Assembly (NCBI GenBank): GCA_903813345.2
Contig: CAIIXF020000012.1
Location: 2,833,318 to 2,897,317, forward strand
Source: Owenia fusiformis
Lineage: Eukaryota; Annelida; Polychaeta; Sabellida; Oweniidae
Direction: 5' to 3'
DNA: 64,000 bases
The translations under genes and the position numbers were made by a program. The notes under the pieces were generated by a model that was given only the letters and a program-made list of their open reading frames with translations, ran no database searches and was not told where the DNA came from. Below are positions 1-12,900 of the stretch, in pieces. How positions within the stretch are numbered: position 1 is the first letter of the stretch; every line of letters begins with the position of its first letter.

Positions 1-277
1 ATTTATTCTACATGTGATATTGAAATTGCGAAGAGAAAAGAAAACATAATCTGACAACGATTTTTTAAAATGGAGCATCGGGGATTTTTAAGTTAATCAG
101 TTGGGAGATTGGTATCCAGCTGCCCCTGCTTGAATAAAACCGCGTCACTTTCATTCTGATTCACCAGAGTCTCTCTTTATCTAAAGTTTGTCTATTCCAA
201 GGGATAATATAGACTTTGGATACTACAATGCACCACATATATATATATATAAAACTTTGTAAATGGCATAAACGTAC
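1..277. other. Intron sequence at left edge
   Basis: Left of the donor at 277 (GTACGT on the minus strand) I see no further exon of the receptor. A short AT dinucleotide run lies near 238-250. The remaining membrane helices and C-terminus should lie outside the window. Confidence 0.5.
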
Positions 278-932
278 CACGATAGGGTCCAGTATAACAA
301 TTGCTTCCAGAAAGGAAATGGCGAATGAACCTAACCATTTTCCGGATTTCTCAGAACCCCATTCCAAACTGTATAGAAAGGTAAAAAAGCACGGCGCAAC
401 GATGCAACAGGCAACTAAACACCATGCAGGGAGTAAAACCCATCTTGGTAACTGAGCCTTTGGTTTATGTTTCATATCTTCGCGTTGTGTCGACAGCAGC
501 TCAGACATTGTGCATCGGTGTGATTGTTTAGTTCTTCTGAACAATTCTGATATGCATAAAGTGATTGGGTAAACTGTTGCGATTGTTAGGAAACTAGTGT
601 AGAATTCATGCCAGCTGACATCTATCGGTCCCATACTGAACAAGTGAATATGGGTTCCACTCTGTTCTTCGGTGTTGTACCACATCGCGCTTGATATCAT
701 CATTAGGCATAACATACACATGCAGACAGATAACCTTTGTGTCCTCGTAAAGCGGCTACTTCCTGGTTTCCTCAGTAGTGACATCACAAGATGCCGTTCC
801 ATGACTGCATTTCGTGCCTGTTTGTTCAGCTTTTCACTATAACTATTATCATTTCCGGTTTCCGCTAGCAGACGATCAATTTGTCCATCACCTTTCTTCA
901 ATGACAGCCATTTGTTGCATTCAAAGACTTGG
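278..932 (-). CDS. Receptor exon: post-PLAT linker and membrane segments 2-5
   Basis: 655-nt exon, phase 2 in and phase 0 out, between a TTTTAG acceptor (933-934) and a GTACGT donor. It encodes about 218 residues. A linker with CNKWLSLKKGDG comes first, then LVMSLLRKPGSSRFTRTQRL, the family signature before helix 2. Four hydrophobic segments follow: VCMCMLCLMMISSAMWY, FLTIATVYPITLCISELF, WVLLPAWCLVACCIVAPCFF, and the one after SLEWGSEKSGKW that ends LEAIVILDPIV. The SLEWG..KS..WL motif is characteristic of the polycystin-1 family. An antisense 79-aa reading frame at 216-455 is a shadow. Confidence 0.9.
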
Positions 933-3900
933 CTAAAATTAAAGGAGTATATTTTTTCAACTATGTATTTTCATATTTTCAGAACTTCGAGTCACTATTT
1001 ACAGACTGTTAGTCTCGTCAAAAACTAACTCGGAATGTAACTTAAGTGTTGCAATTAAATAAGATAAATGATGTTTGGAGAATTTAATTGGATAAAAATA
1101 ACAGAAATTAGTTAATGTCAATGAATAAGTTAAAATGAGAAAAATATCTTACCACTGTTCAGTAAAAATCGACTGGATGACAATACGTTCAAGATACCAA
1201 TGATTATCTCTACCACTGTTGTCATGCCAAACTCTGATGTAGAGAATGTCTCCTAGCTGCCTGTCAGTTGTAAACACAAAATTGTCAAGGCAACCCGAAC
1301 GAAGAGCCTAAAACAGAAGTTGTTGCGCTTGACAACAAAAGACTGTGTACGATGGTGTAATAGGAATGGTTTGTTAAATGTATAATGTGAAGGAGACCTG
1401 GAAGGCTGATAATCATTATTTATTTATTATAAAGTCAAAGTTAAGGTTGTGTTACATTGTAGTGTATATAGAATCTCTCGGTGCTAGCTACACACTTAAA
1501 TATTAAGAGTCGTATATATTTTATCTCTAAAAAATCAACACGTGTTCTTCACCAGAAAATAGGGTTAGCAAAAATACCAAATGAATGCAGGTGTTGTTTG
1601 CAAAGGTGTAAACGTTTTTATGCCCGTGAAGACTTAAAATTACATCGATGCAAACAGAAAGTGACAGATGTCAAGACGGTTTTCTGATCAATAGGACAGA
1701 GGGCGTTAATTAATGCGAGATCAGTTTCAACGCCTTTATGTGTCAACTGGACGCCTCTAGAATTAACAGCTTCGCAGGCGTAAGTTATGTCCACGTATTT
1801 GACATTTTATATCTGTACGGTCGGAATCTAACATCTGCAAAAATGCGCAAACAATGGGTGTATACTTGGCATGTCCACCAACCATAATAAAGTGAATTGA
1901 TTATATACAAGTTACACCAAGTGTCTGCATAAAAACAAATTTGGTACTCACCGCCACTTTTCCGTCAGTGAGTTTTCTAGGCCCTGAATCGGCCATATCA
2001 CCGTAGAGTTGAAAGAAACAATTGGCGTCAGTACCAGCCTTGTATTTTGACCCAGTAAATACGTGTATGGTGTATTTGAATTGATCGTTCGAGTCGTTGT
2101 CTGCCAACTGTCTATATTGCCTCTAAAAATTAGGATTTCAAGAAAACGAGTGCAGATTACAGGAGTTTATAAAGCAGTTAAGGTACTCAATTCAAAGAAC
2201 TATCTAGTATTTGGATGTGTCTAGCGTATTGTTTACTTGCCCGATTGTGTATAAATGTATAAAGCATTTGTAATATTATTTAACACTTAGATCAAGCTCA
2301 TGATTGCAGAATATGGCAAAGACTTACTGAATCATTCTCCCTTTTGTCCAACCGTCTTGCGAGAATCATCAGGATAATGTAGAAGACAATAAGAATGATG
2401 ATAGTCACTAAAACAGTATAACTATCGGCCAATCTAGTGTCAAAATCACTGAACACTGAGATAAAATCTATTGTATTCGGAGGTACGAATAGTTTTGCAC
2501 TGAACGAACCAAAGAACTTACTCCTGAATAATATGTTCTTCTTGGTTGATGTATTTGAAACCTAGAAAATCAAATTATTGTATAAGGCATACTTTACATA
2601 CATCATCTAACATTTGCTAACAATAAAATTAGCATTATGATTGATTCAATTGAAGGTAGTATCAGATCTAGTAAGCTGGGAAGTAGTATTCCGGCTATTA
2701 AGATTCTTTTCAATTTTAGAACATTTTGGGCTCATATCATGTCTTGTCATGTAATCTTTTCTAAAAATCCATGTGTATACTTTATTGGAGGACAACTACA
2801 CAATAATAATTACAATAATGCATTTCATATTTTTATAATATATTTTTAACATTTTAGAGTGTAAGGAATACATTGGTAAATCAACTGCACATCTGACTAA
2901 CTGGCACTTTTTTCAATCCATAAAGATCTGATTTTGCCTTTAACAATTCATATATTTGTATATTGCTGAGTGAATAAGCTTGTCAAACTGATTGGTTAAT
3001 GGAAACATAGAATTAAAATCCATTCAAGGGCTAATGTGAAAAAGTCAGTCCACCCAAACAATGAATGCAATTATAGATACACAAGGAGGTATGTCGATTA
3101 CTCAATTAGTACACAATCAATACTAAATTAGCATTCATGCCACGAGTGCTAATTTAGTACTAATTTTGTACTAACTGAGTACTCGGCATGTTTATGAATG
3201 CTCATTGAGTAATGAAAAATCGATGAAATTAGCGCTAATTTACCACTCATCACATGAGTACTCTTTTTATACTAAAACATGCAATAAATCAGTACTCATG
3301 TCATAAGTGCTAATTTAGTACTAATAATTACTGAAATGAGTACTCAGTTAGTGCCAGAATGCCATGAGTACTATTTTAGTACTCGGCATATCTCACTGTG
3401 TAGTTTATATAGAAACGATGTCGAACAACCCAATTCGTTCATTCATCTAGTCTTCAGCTTTTATTTAAGGAATAAATAATGATAGGCCATTCAATATGGT
3501 GAAATTCAGCACGAGTTGGACAGAATGTTGTACAAAGCACGAACCGAAGGTGAGTGCATTTGTACTAACATTCTGTCCAACGAGTGCTGAATTTCACCAT
3601 ATTGAATGGCCTATCATTATTTATTCCGATTCAAACATAAAAATTAGTAAAAGCCGTGTCTGTTGAACGGGCATGAAGGAAGAATACGCATGCTGTCAAG
3701 ATTCTGAAGTCGGCCGGAAAAATTTTAGAATTTGTTTGGGCTGTTCTATTTTACTCCCCGTTTTAGATTTTATACGATGTATGCAAACATGGGGTGTTGG
3801 TAAAATAAAATAGTTAAGGAGGGAGTAAAAAAGAACAGCTATCCCCGGACAGAGCCCCAGATGTGCAGCTGAGATGTGACGTCACTCAAAACAATGCAAA

Positions 3901-6900
3901 TTGCAGATTGAATAGAGCATGGTCGTGCATCTATGGAGAATTAGAGAACGTTCTATATTGGCTATGCTGCATTCTGATTGGTTGAGAAATTCGAATAGAG
4001 CACGGTCATGTTTGAATTGGATTTTAATCATCAATATGTATGTTTCAATATGAATTTATCTCTATTAATTGTAAAAACCTTACCTTAGATGTGGCGGCTA
4101 CCCAAGTGTTCTCTCTGGCGTCCCATTGTATAGGCTCTATAGCCAATATGCCAAAGTCATACATAGTTGAGTTTAGATTCGTCTTATTCCAACCTTAATC
4201 AAATCATATACAGGGCGACATGGATATACATGTACATCAACTTAGGACTCATGCATGCAGATTTTTGACCATACCGGATTTTCTCGCATATAAACCCTGG
4301 GCGTATAACTGAAAGAAGGGGTAATTTCGTCTGTTATTTTACCTCTTATTTTTCGCCCATGGGCGTATAAGTGTTCTACTTTCGATTTTTCGCCCAGTGG
4401 GCGTAAAGGTGAGAAGAGCTGATGAATACGATGGACTACCGTACCTACTGTTGTAGTCCTACTGCATGTTTTGTAAGATTTATAAAGGAAATGTCACCTA
4501 CAACCTTGGACTTAATGTTGAAACAAAGTAACAACAGAACGATCCACCACTGCCACTTACGGCACAGCTTTGAACTTAATGTTGAAACAAAATAACGACA
4601 GAACGATCTGCCAGTGATAAAATACTCTTGAATTTATTGAAAAAATCAATAAATAGTCATTTTTTATAGGCCCATGGGCGTATAAGCGTACTACATTCGA
4701 TTTCTGGCCCATGGGCCTAAATTTAGGGGGGCGTATATGCGAGAAAATCCGGTAAGTATTATTATAATTATTGTGAAGATCATCCAAGTAATCACATGAT
4801 AAATGTGTCATTATCATCATTGAAGAGATCGTCCAAATAATCACATGATTAATGTGTCATTATCATCATTGAAGAGATCGTCCAAATAATCACATGATTA
4901 ATGTGTCATTATCATCATTGAAGAGATCGTCCAAATAATCACATGATTAATGTGTCAACATCATTGAAGAGATTATACAAATAATCACATCATTAATGTG
5001 TAAACATCATTGAAGAGATCGTCCAAATAATCACATGATTAATGTGTCAACATCATTGAAGAGATTATACAAATAATCACATGATTAATGTGTCAACATC
5101 ATTGAAGAGATTATACAAATAATCACATCATTAATGTGTAAACATCATTGAAGAGATTATTCAGATAATCACATCATTAATGTGTAAACATCATTGAAGA
5201 GATTATACAAATAATCACATCATTAATGTGTAAACATCATTGATGAGATCGTCCAAATAATCACATGATTAATGTGTCAACATCATTGAAGAGATTATAC
5301 AAATAATCACATCATTAATGTGTAAACATCATTGATGAGATCGTCCAAATAATCACATGATTAATGTGTCAACATCATTGAAGAGATTATACAAATAATC
5401 ACATCATTAATGTGTAAACATCATTGAAGAGATTATTCAAATTATCGCATCATTAATGTGTCAACATCATTGAAGAGATTATTCAGATAATCACATCATT
5501 AATGTGACCGTTTTGAGAAATTATGTTTTTTTGATTTTACATATGCAAATTGATATTATAGTATAATAATGTAACATCTTACCATTTGCCTCTATGGTAA
5601 CATACATGCTACCTCCACTTTGTTCCCCATTACTTGTTACTACTAACGTATTATTAGTAACATCAGCCTTATCAAGTACTTCTCGTTTCACTCTTGAAGA
5701 TGCTCCAAGAACAACTTCTTTCTCAAAATTGTCTGACGTAGGTTGTGCTCCGGTTTTCATCCTAATATGAAATGACAATTCTTGATTTATATTGAAACCT
5801 ATAAACCAAGCGTTCGTCCGGGTTGTTATAGGAAAACTGTATACAGCCCTTGAGTTTGGTTCCAATACAGTCCCCCTTTGCATTTCGGAAAAGACTTTAT
5901 GCTTTAGTATATTTAAAGATATTTCAAAGCCTTCATCTTCGTTAGTAAAGTCGTCTTCAAGTTCCACCATTTGATCACCATTCGGATTAAAAATAGCCAA
6001 TGCTATGACTGGAAGATCTGCTCCATTGCACGACCCTGTTGAACAATTGGTGGCAGCAGTGGCGATCTGAATGGAATATGAAAAGGCCATGTGAATTAGC
6101 CTACAGATACTTTGGTATATAACCTTGATACACAATAAATGTACAACAAAGCGTTTTACTAAACAGAGAAAAATGAAACATCTTCGAGCTCAACCAAACG
6201 AAAAAACGCAACTAATATCCCAACTTCGATCTTATACTAACGATTCTTTAGCTATTGAAAAATCAATCACAATCTGTTTGATGAAGTACTTACAACTGGA
6301 GTTTGGCCAATACCCCATTGACCTCTTAGTGGTGGAATCTTTACAAAACCAACGGAATTCTCCAGGTTTACAGTTGTTCCTATATCCTTCTTGGTAGTAA
6401 CAATCTTTCTGTTTGAAATGTCAACTGAAAATCCCGTGTCAGCCTCCAAGATCTTTTTGTCCATAATTGGAGATGTTTCATGAGGATTTATGGGTGTTTG
6501 GTTTGAATCCACCGTTGTTGTTGTAGGAATTATCATGGGGGTTGTATTTGTTACTGTAGATTTCGTTGCACTCTTTACAGAATCAGTAGTTGTGATGGTT
6601 GTTAGAATAGGTGTTGTATTGTTGGTTGTAGGTGTTGTGGATGTTATAGATATTGTGGTTCTGGGTGTTGTTGATGAAATAGGTGTTGTTCTAGAAGTTG
6701 TTGTGGTTGTAGTTCCAGTTGTGGTTGCAGGTTCAGTAATTGTGGCTGTAAGTTCAGTTGTTTTAGTTGTAGGTTCACGTGTTGCGGTTGTAGGTTCAGC
6801 TGTTGTGGTTGCATGTTCAATTGTTGTGGTTGCAGGTTCCATCATTGTGGTTGCAGGTTCCATTGTTGTGGTTGTAAGTTCAGTTGTTGCGGTTGTTTGT

Positions 6901-9900
6901 TCAGATAAGGTGGTTGCAGAATCAGTTGTTGTGGTTGAAAGTTCAGTTGGTGTGGTTGTAGGTTCACGTGTTGTGGTTGCATATTCAGTAGTTGTGAATG
7001 TATGTTCAGTGACTATTGTAGATTCAGTTGGAGTGGTTGTAGGTTCAGTTGGAATGGTTGTAGATTCAGCTTTTGTGGTTGCATGTTCAGTAGTTGTGGA
7101 TGTATCTTCAGTGACTATGGTTGTAGGATCAGTTGGAGTGGTAGGTTCAGTTGTACTGGTTGCAGATTCAATTGTTATGGTTGTAGATGTTGTGGTTGTT
7201 GTAGGTTCAGTTGTTTTGGGTTGTGTTTGTGCTGTCGTCGGTAGTGTTGATCCTGAAACATATTTTACATTATTATAAGCTCTTCAAGAAGCTTAGAGAC
7301 CCGTTAGTAGGTACAAAATTATATTATCGAATGAGGACAAAATTAGCTAATAAACTGGTAGTTTTACACCTCTCTGTACTGCAACTGTAACTAATGAAAT
7401 ACAAGTTTCAGACCCAGAAGTTGCAAATAGGGTAATGTAAATATAACGTTTAAAAATCATATTTTTACCCTGTTTGAATACGTGAAAGTAAATATGTAAG
7501 CACAATTCAAAATGAGCAAGGACAAGAACGAAACAAGGCATTAACATGACAAAATGTCACCCCCTTGTTGCTCACAATATTATTAGTTCAATCCTAAGTC
7601 AGATTTGAATTTCACATATTTGTAGATGATTTTAAAAAATACTGTTCAATTTGAAGCAAGTTGAAAAATACCTTTTTTGATCCCGAGAAGGTAATTGAAG
7701 GTGAAATCTCAAATCTAATATTATTAGTTCAATCTTAAGTCAGATTTGAATTTCTCATAACTTTTAGATGATTTTGAAAAAATGGTCAATTTGAAGGAAG
7801 TTGAAAAAAGACCTTTTTAACATTGAGAAGGTGATTGAAGGTCAAAACTTTTCGACCTGGAGAATGTCATTGAAGGTTAAATCTAAGGTCATATTTAAAC
7901 TTTTGAAAACTTGTAGATGATTTTGAAAAAATGGTCAATTTGAAGCAAGTTGAAAAAGACCCTTTTGACTTTTTCACCTTGAAAAGGTCATTGAAGGTCA
8001 AATCTCAAATCTAAAGTCAGATTTGAACTTCTGATAATTTGTAGATGATTTTGAAAAATGGTCAATTTAAAGCAAGTTGAAAAATACCCTTTTGACCTTT
8101 TTTATACCTTGAAAGGTGATTGAAGGTCAAAGTTTAAATATAAAGTCAGATTTGAAATTCAGAAAACTTGTAGATGATTTTGAAAAAACAGTATTTGTGA
8201 AGTTATTGGAAATTGTAAGAATTTGTTACAGACGACAACCGCCAACCACCACCCTTTGATCGCCAACCACCAACCACCTCCCGCCAATAACTAACCACCG
8301 ATCGATGATGACATAGCAATTACCAATTCAATAAACAGAAGGAAACATTTGGGCTACTAAACTGCATGCACTAGAAAACCGAACGTGGAATAAATGTGCT
8401 TTATTTAAAAATTTCCATTTCCTGCATGCATTCCATATCTCCTGTATTTGCATATATACATGCATATAACTTTAGTTTAGACTGACCAAACGGGTGGTCA
8501 ACACAAGTGTACTCATATTGGTCTTTGCCGTCAGGATAAGACTTCTCTGTCTCGTCTGTCTGAGCCAATGTCTCATTAAATAGGAAGCATCTTCCTTTGT
8601 TTTGGTTATAACTGACGGATACGCAATCCTTTCTGGCCAAACAGTCCTCGAAGCACGCGTATAGCACTTTTTTTGTTGTTCGCAATATTTGTGAATGTAT
8701 GCCCTCTTTTATCTTAGCGTTTCTCGTGACATTCCATCTGATGTACTTGCCCTCACATATACCAGAGGCTGAAACAATATAGTTTTTTTGTTCAAATAGA
8801 CATCTACTTAAAAGAATTATCAGCTATTTGTATCTTTGACTATTAGAATCATCAAATTGAACACGATTTAAGTCATTGATGTTTAAATAAATCTCCAGAA
8901 CGAGCCTTCAACGAGATTTCAAATATAAATAACAGAGCCTTTATTGACAATCAGCTTGAAATCCACATAATAGTTCATATTTTTAAAGAAAATATACATA
9001 CATGTCTTTGTCTTCCTAAGATGAGTAGTGCCATCAACCGTTCCAAATACCAGTGAATCCTCTTCGGAGATCGTAAAAACTCTACATCGATCTTTGTAGA
9101 TCTCTATTGCTGTGCAGTTGTCTGCATTATTACACGTTCTAATGCAATTGTCTTGTGTCTCTATTAAATCTTTTGAAGGAGTAGTACTGTTGTCACAAGA
9201 ATTTGGCATCACTTGATACTGTTGAACTAGAAATAAACATATACGTACAAACTTTTTATACACTAAATCAACTACGACTAGAATACAACACATACATACT
9301 CAATTAAAGAGTATGTGTTGTATTGTGGTTGTTGTTTTATTGAGTTTTATTGTTGAGTTTTTGCATTGATATGTCAAATCAAAAGAAATGGAAAATACAA
9401 CGCATCCGTTTAATCTGGGGAGATTTGAACCGATGTACATTTCCTAGAGGTTTATATTTGTCGGATCGACGAACAATAGTTTATTATTGTTTTCAATTAG
9501 GAACACATTGATGCTAATAACTTGTAATGTATTCTTTAAATTATTAAGCATAATAGACAATAATAGTCCATAGTAGCATAGATTTCAGCTTTATCATTAT
9601 TAAGTCCACGAGGTTGTTAGGTCATTAAAGTACAATTGATTACGGTATTAGCAGTCACTATCTACAATAAGCTTAATTATCGGAGATTTTCCTGGAATGA
9701 TAAATTCTCTTTCGAAATGTGCAAGCGTTTCGCAGAACCGAGTGACATCAACTGGTCTGTTAGTTGTTTGTTTTCTGGCTATATTGGATATTGTCGTTTT
9801 TTCTAATTCCACCCACATAATTTACAGCTTGGAAAATGTTGGTTAAATTCACATGGATGTGAGTGGAGTTACCTAGAAAAAAACTCGTGCCCTGCTTGAG

Positions 9901-12900
9901 AATCTGTTAAGTAATTTGAAACTAAAAAGTCTTGCCAAGAGCATGCACATTAAATTAAACATGAAATACTTTATCATATTTCTTAGATAAATCGTTTAAC
10001 ACCTACATCACAAGTTTTGCTCCAAACAGCTAAAGTGTACACCTGTATATTTTGTCACAGTAAGTTGTCGATGGTAAGGCGTGACTATGCGCTATTCAGT
10101 TATTATGAAAATATGTTGGTAAATCACAGGACTTCAATTACGTTACGAATTGATTGTCACATGATTTTATTATAAATACTTGTGAAAATAACACAAACAC
10201 AAGTTTCATGTTTATGTTTTGCAATATAAGTGAAATGATTTGAAATGAAACCGTTTTTAAGCTACAATTCTTCTTTTCATATTTCACATGTCAAAGTACA
10301 TTGCATACTGCAACTTTTTATCTATTTTGAAATCCGTTTTGTCTAGTAAAACGACTTCTCTTGTTCATTTAAAATAAATCTTTCATGTACAATAAAATCA
10401 TCTCAAACACAATAAGCCTCGTGATAACTTGAGCTCTCGCAGATAAGATCCGCTCAGGACGGAAGAATAAAAGGTTCATGTTTATAACACAGAGTAACAT
10501 GCAAAACAATACACCAATCAAAGAACATTTCATCTATGCGTTAAGTGTACAAAAAGTCATTAACCAATCAGAGATATTTGAGATATTGACAGAAAATCAA
10601 AATCTGAAGTAGGGTTGGTGTTTCAGGTACAGGCGCTATAATTCTCGAGCTAGAAGTGCCGGATAGAACTACTTACTGAGGTGAGAGTATCGGCAACTGA
10701 GGCGATTAAACGGGATTAACATTGATTAAAAGGCTCATTATCTGATCCGATGATACAATGTGAAATCGATCAATTTTGAATGCAAATGGCAGGAAGGATA
10801 GATTGAGATCTGAATTATAGATTAACTTTCTTGTTATATCCATTGTTCTTGTTGTTGATCTAGATTACGTATCTTATTTCACAATCCGGTATATTGTTGA
10901 TTAAACTGATAATAATTATAAAAATATATCTCATTTCAATTCAGTCAGAAAAATTGCACGTAACGTTCGTGTTGATAAAGATGTGACAAAATGTACAGAT
11001 GACAAAAATGACAATCGATTATATGATAAGAAATCTTTTGTCATCATATTCAAAATGGGCTTTAGTATACGGATTTTCTCATTATAGAAGTAATATATTT
11101 GGTTTTGTTTCAAATATATTCTAAGCTTTAGTGTCATATTTAAGTTAAAGTACTTTCTCATCATTTTTTTTATCAAAATAAGAGGTCTTCCGCTATCCCC
11201 TGGATAGCAAGTTTTCATAGTTTTGCATTTCAACGCCGACCCATTTAGACAAGGTATTGTCAAGTGCTTTAGAAACGTTGATTTGCTAAAAATAAGAAAA
11301 CAAGAGTCAAAATAGTCAGAATATAGTCATGGTAAAAGTTGACTTTCTTTTATAACATGTCATATCATGCGCGGTATCTATTCCAACTGAAAGTTAAGAA
11401 ATAAGAAAAAGCTTCTCAATATTTACAACTTCATTAATTAGCTTTCAAATCATTTGGAAATGTTAGACATTGACAATCTAATTTGTTGTAATTACATATG
11501 CATACAAACCAGCTGCTAATTTTCAAGAATATTCATAATCTAATGTTTTATATATTTTCAAAGTATTCTAGTAATTGATACGCCAAACATTCCTTGTTGT
11601 GTCTTTCACACTTTTATATAAATACATCTTAATATGATATTGATGAAAAAGTAATAAAGGGATGCTGTTTCATTTTTATTCATTTTATTGAATTTTATTG
11701 AATTGTTCTTAAATTTGAGTAAATATAAATACTGTATAGTATCAGATTAAAAGTATAAAAATATATAATAATATAATAATATTACACTAATTATAAGATA
11801 TACGTACATGCACCTGTTCCTGCAGCTTGCCAGAGGCAACATAACGCAAAGAATCCTGTAAGAGATGATCGTAGACATCCCTGGGTTATGAAACTATTAA
11901 AAATCTCCATCATTCATGTGTACGATCTACGTGACACTGTATATTTCCTTGAAGATGCCTATTTGGATTGTTGTACTGTAAGATATTCGCTTTTTAATAT
12001 CTCATTAGCGTTTCCCACTGCACGGTGCTGTAAAGTATTCCTTGTTGTTGGACGCATGATGGGATTGTTGTCAATGGCGATTAAAGCTTTCGTTGTCAGG
12101 GTAACGAGGGCAACAATCATCAGACCGTTGTGAAAAGTAGATGTTTGCCAGCAAATAGATCTAGCTCATAATTGGCTCTATTAAATATTTTTATATCGTT
12201 ACATAAGATTGGGAGAGACGGTTTAGTTTAAAGTTTAGCGTAAAATTAATTCTGCGCAAGTGACCTTTGTGTTTAATTTGGCTTATTTAATACTAGTTTC
12301 CCAGAAAGTAGATCACATACCTTAACTTATTCCATAGTTAGCATGACATGTTAGGATAACATGTCAAAATAAAAACGGTATTTTTGTAATCAGTGGTAAA
12401 TTATGCTACGCTCGCTCGTGCAGATATCATATCCATTCGTGGATAAAAATCATATCACTCATAAATCAAGCGACTTCTTGATGGCGAGGAAAAGTGTAAA
12501 GTAAAGAATTCTGGCAAAAGCAATAGACTACAGATTTTCAATCTGGAGTCTAATAATAAGAATACAGTTTTCAATCTGGAGTCTAATAATAAGAATACAG
12601 TTTTCAATCTGGAGTCTAATAATTATAAGAGGCAATAACAACAATAGCAATGTTATGACAAAATATTTAATTTGAGTAACATCATTGATCTTATGCTCAA
12701 TATGCAAAAGAAGAAACTTTCACTGTGTTTGTAGATTTTAAACAATGTTTCCATAAAATAGATAGAGCTGTATGGCGCAAATTACTAAATTATAGCATAA
12801 CTGGTAAAATATTGAATTGTATCAAAAATGTATGCTCTAATGCAAAACCATGCATATTTGTATTTCATTATGTACCAATTATAAGTATAACATGTAGCTG

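Larger units (their letters stand above)
2562..4083. other. Receptor intron with several small mobile elements
   Basis: This intron holds a SINE 3' fragment (2990-3055), a TIR element rich in AGTACT (3082-3404), a snapback MITE (about 3474-3630) and a weaker inverted pair near 3738-3842 (GGGCTGTTCTATTTTACTCC against GGAGTAAAAAAGAACAGC). I looked for, and did not find, a further exon on the minus strand encoding the missing GPS cysteines. Confidence 0.55.

Noticed and set aside
1481-1687. Plus-strand zinc-finger-like peptide (CRCCLQRCKRFYAREDLKLH)
   Set aside because: Short, lies in a receptor intron on the opposite strand, no splice structure, and the C/H spacing fits C2H2 poorly. At most a TE remnant.
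6490-7278. 262-codon plus-strand frame, Val/Ser-rich
   Set aside because: It is the exact antisense of the Thr-rich receptor exon; ACA/ACT/ACC codons read as TGT/AGT/GGT on the other strand give the Val-rich frame. No start context or domain.
10931-11263. 110-codon minus-strand frame in the intron before PAN 1
   Set aside because: Composition follows local AT bias, there is no domain, and no splice sites link it in phase to the receptor.
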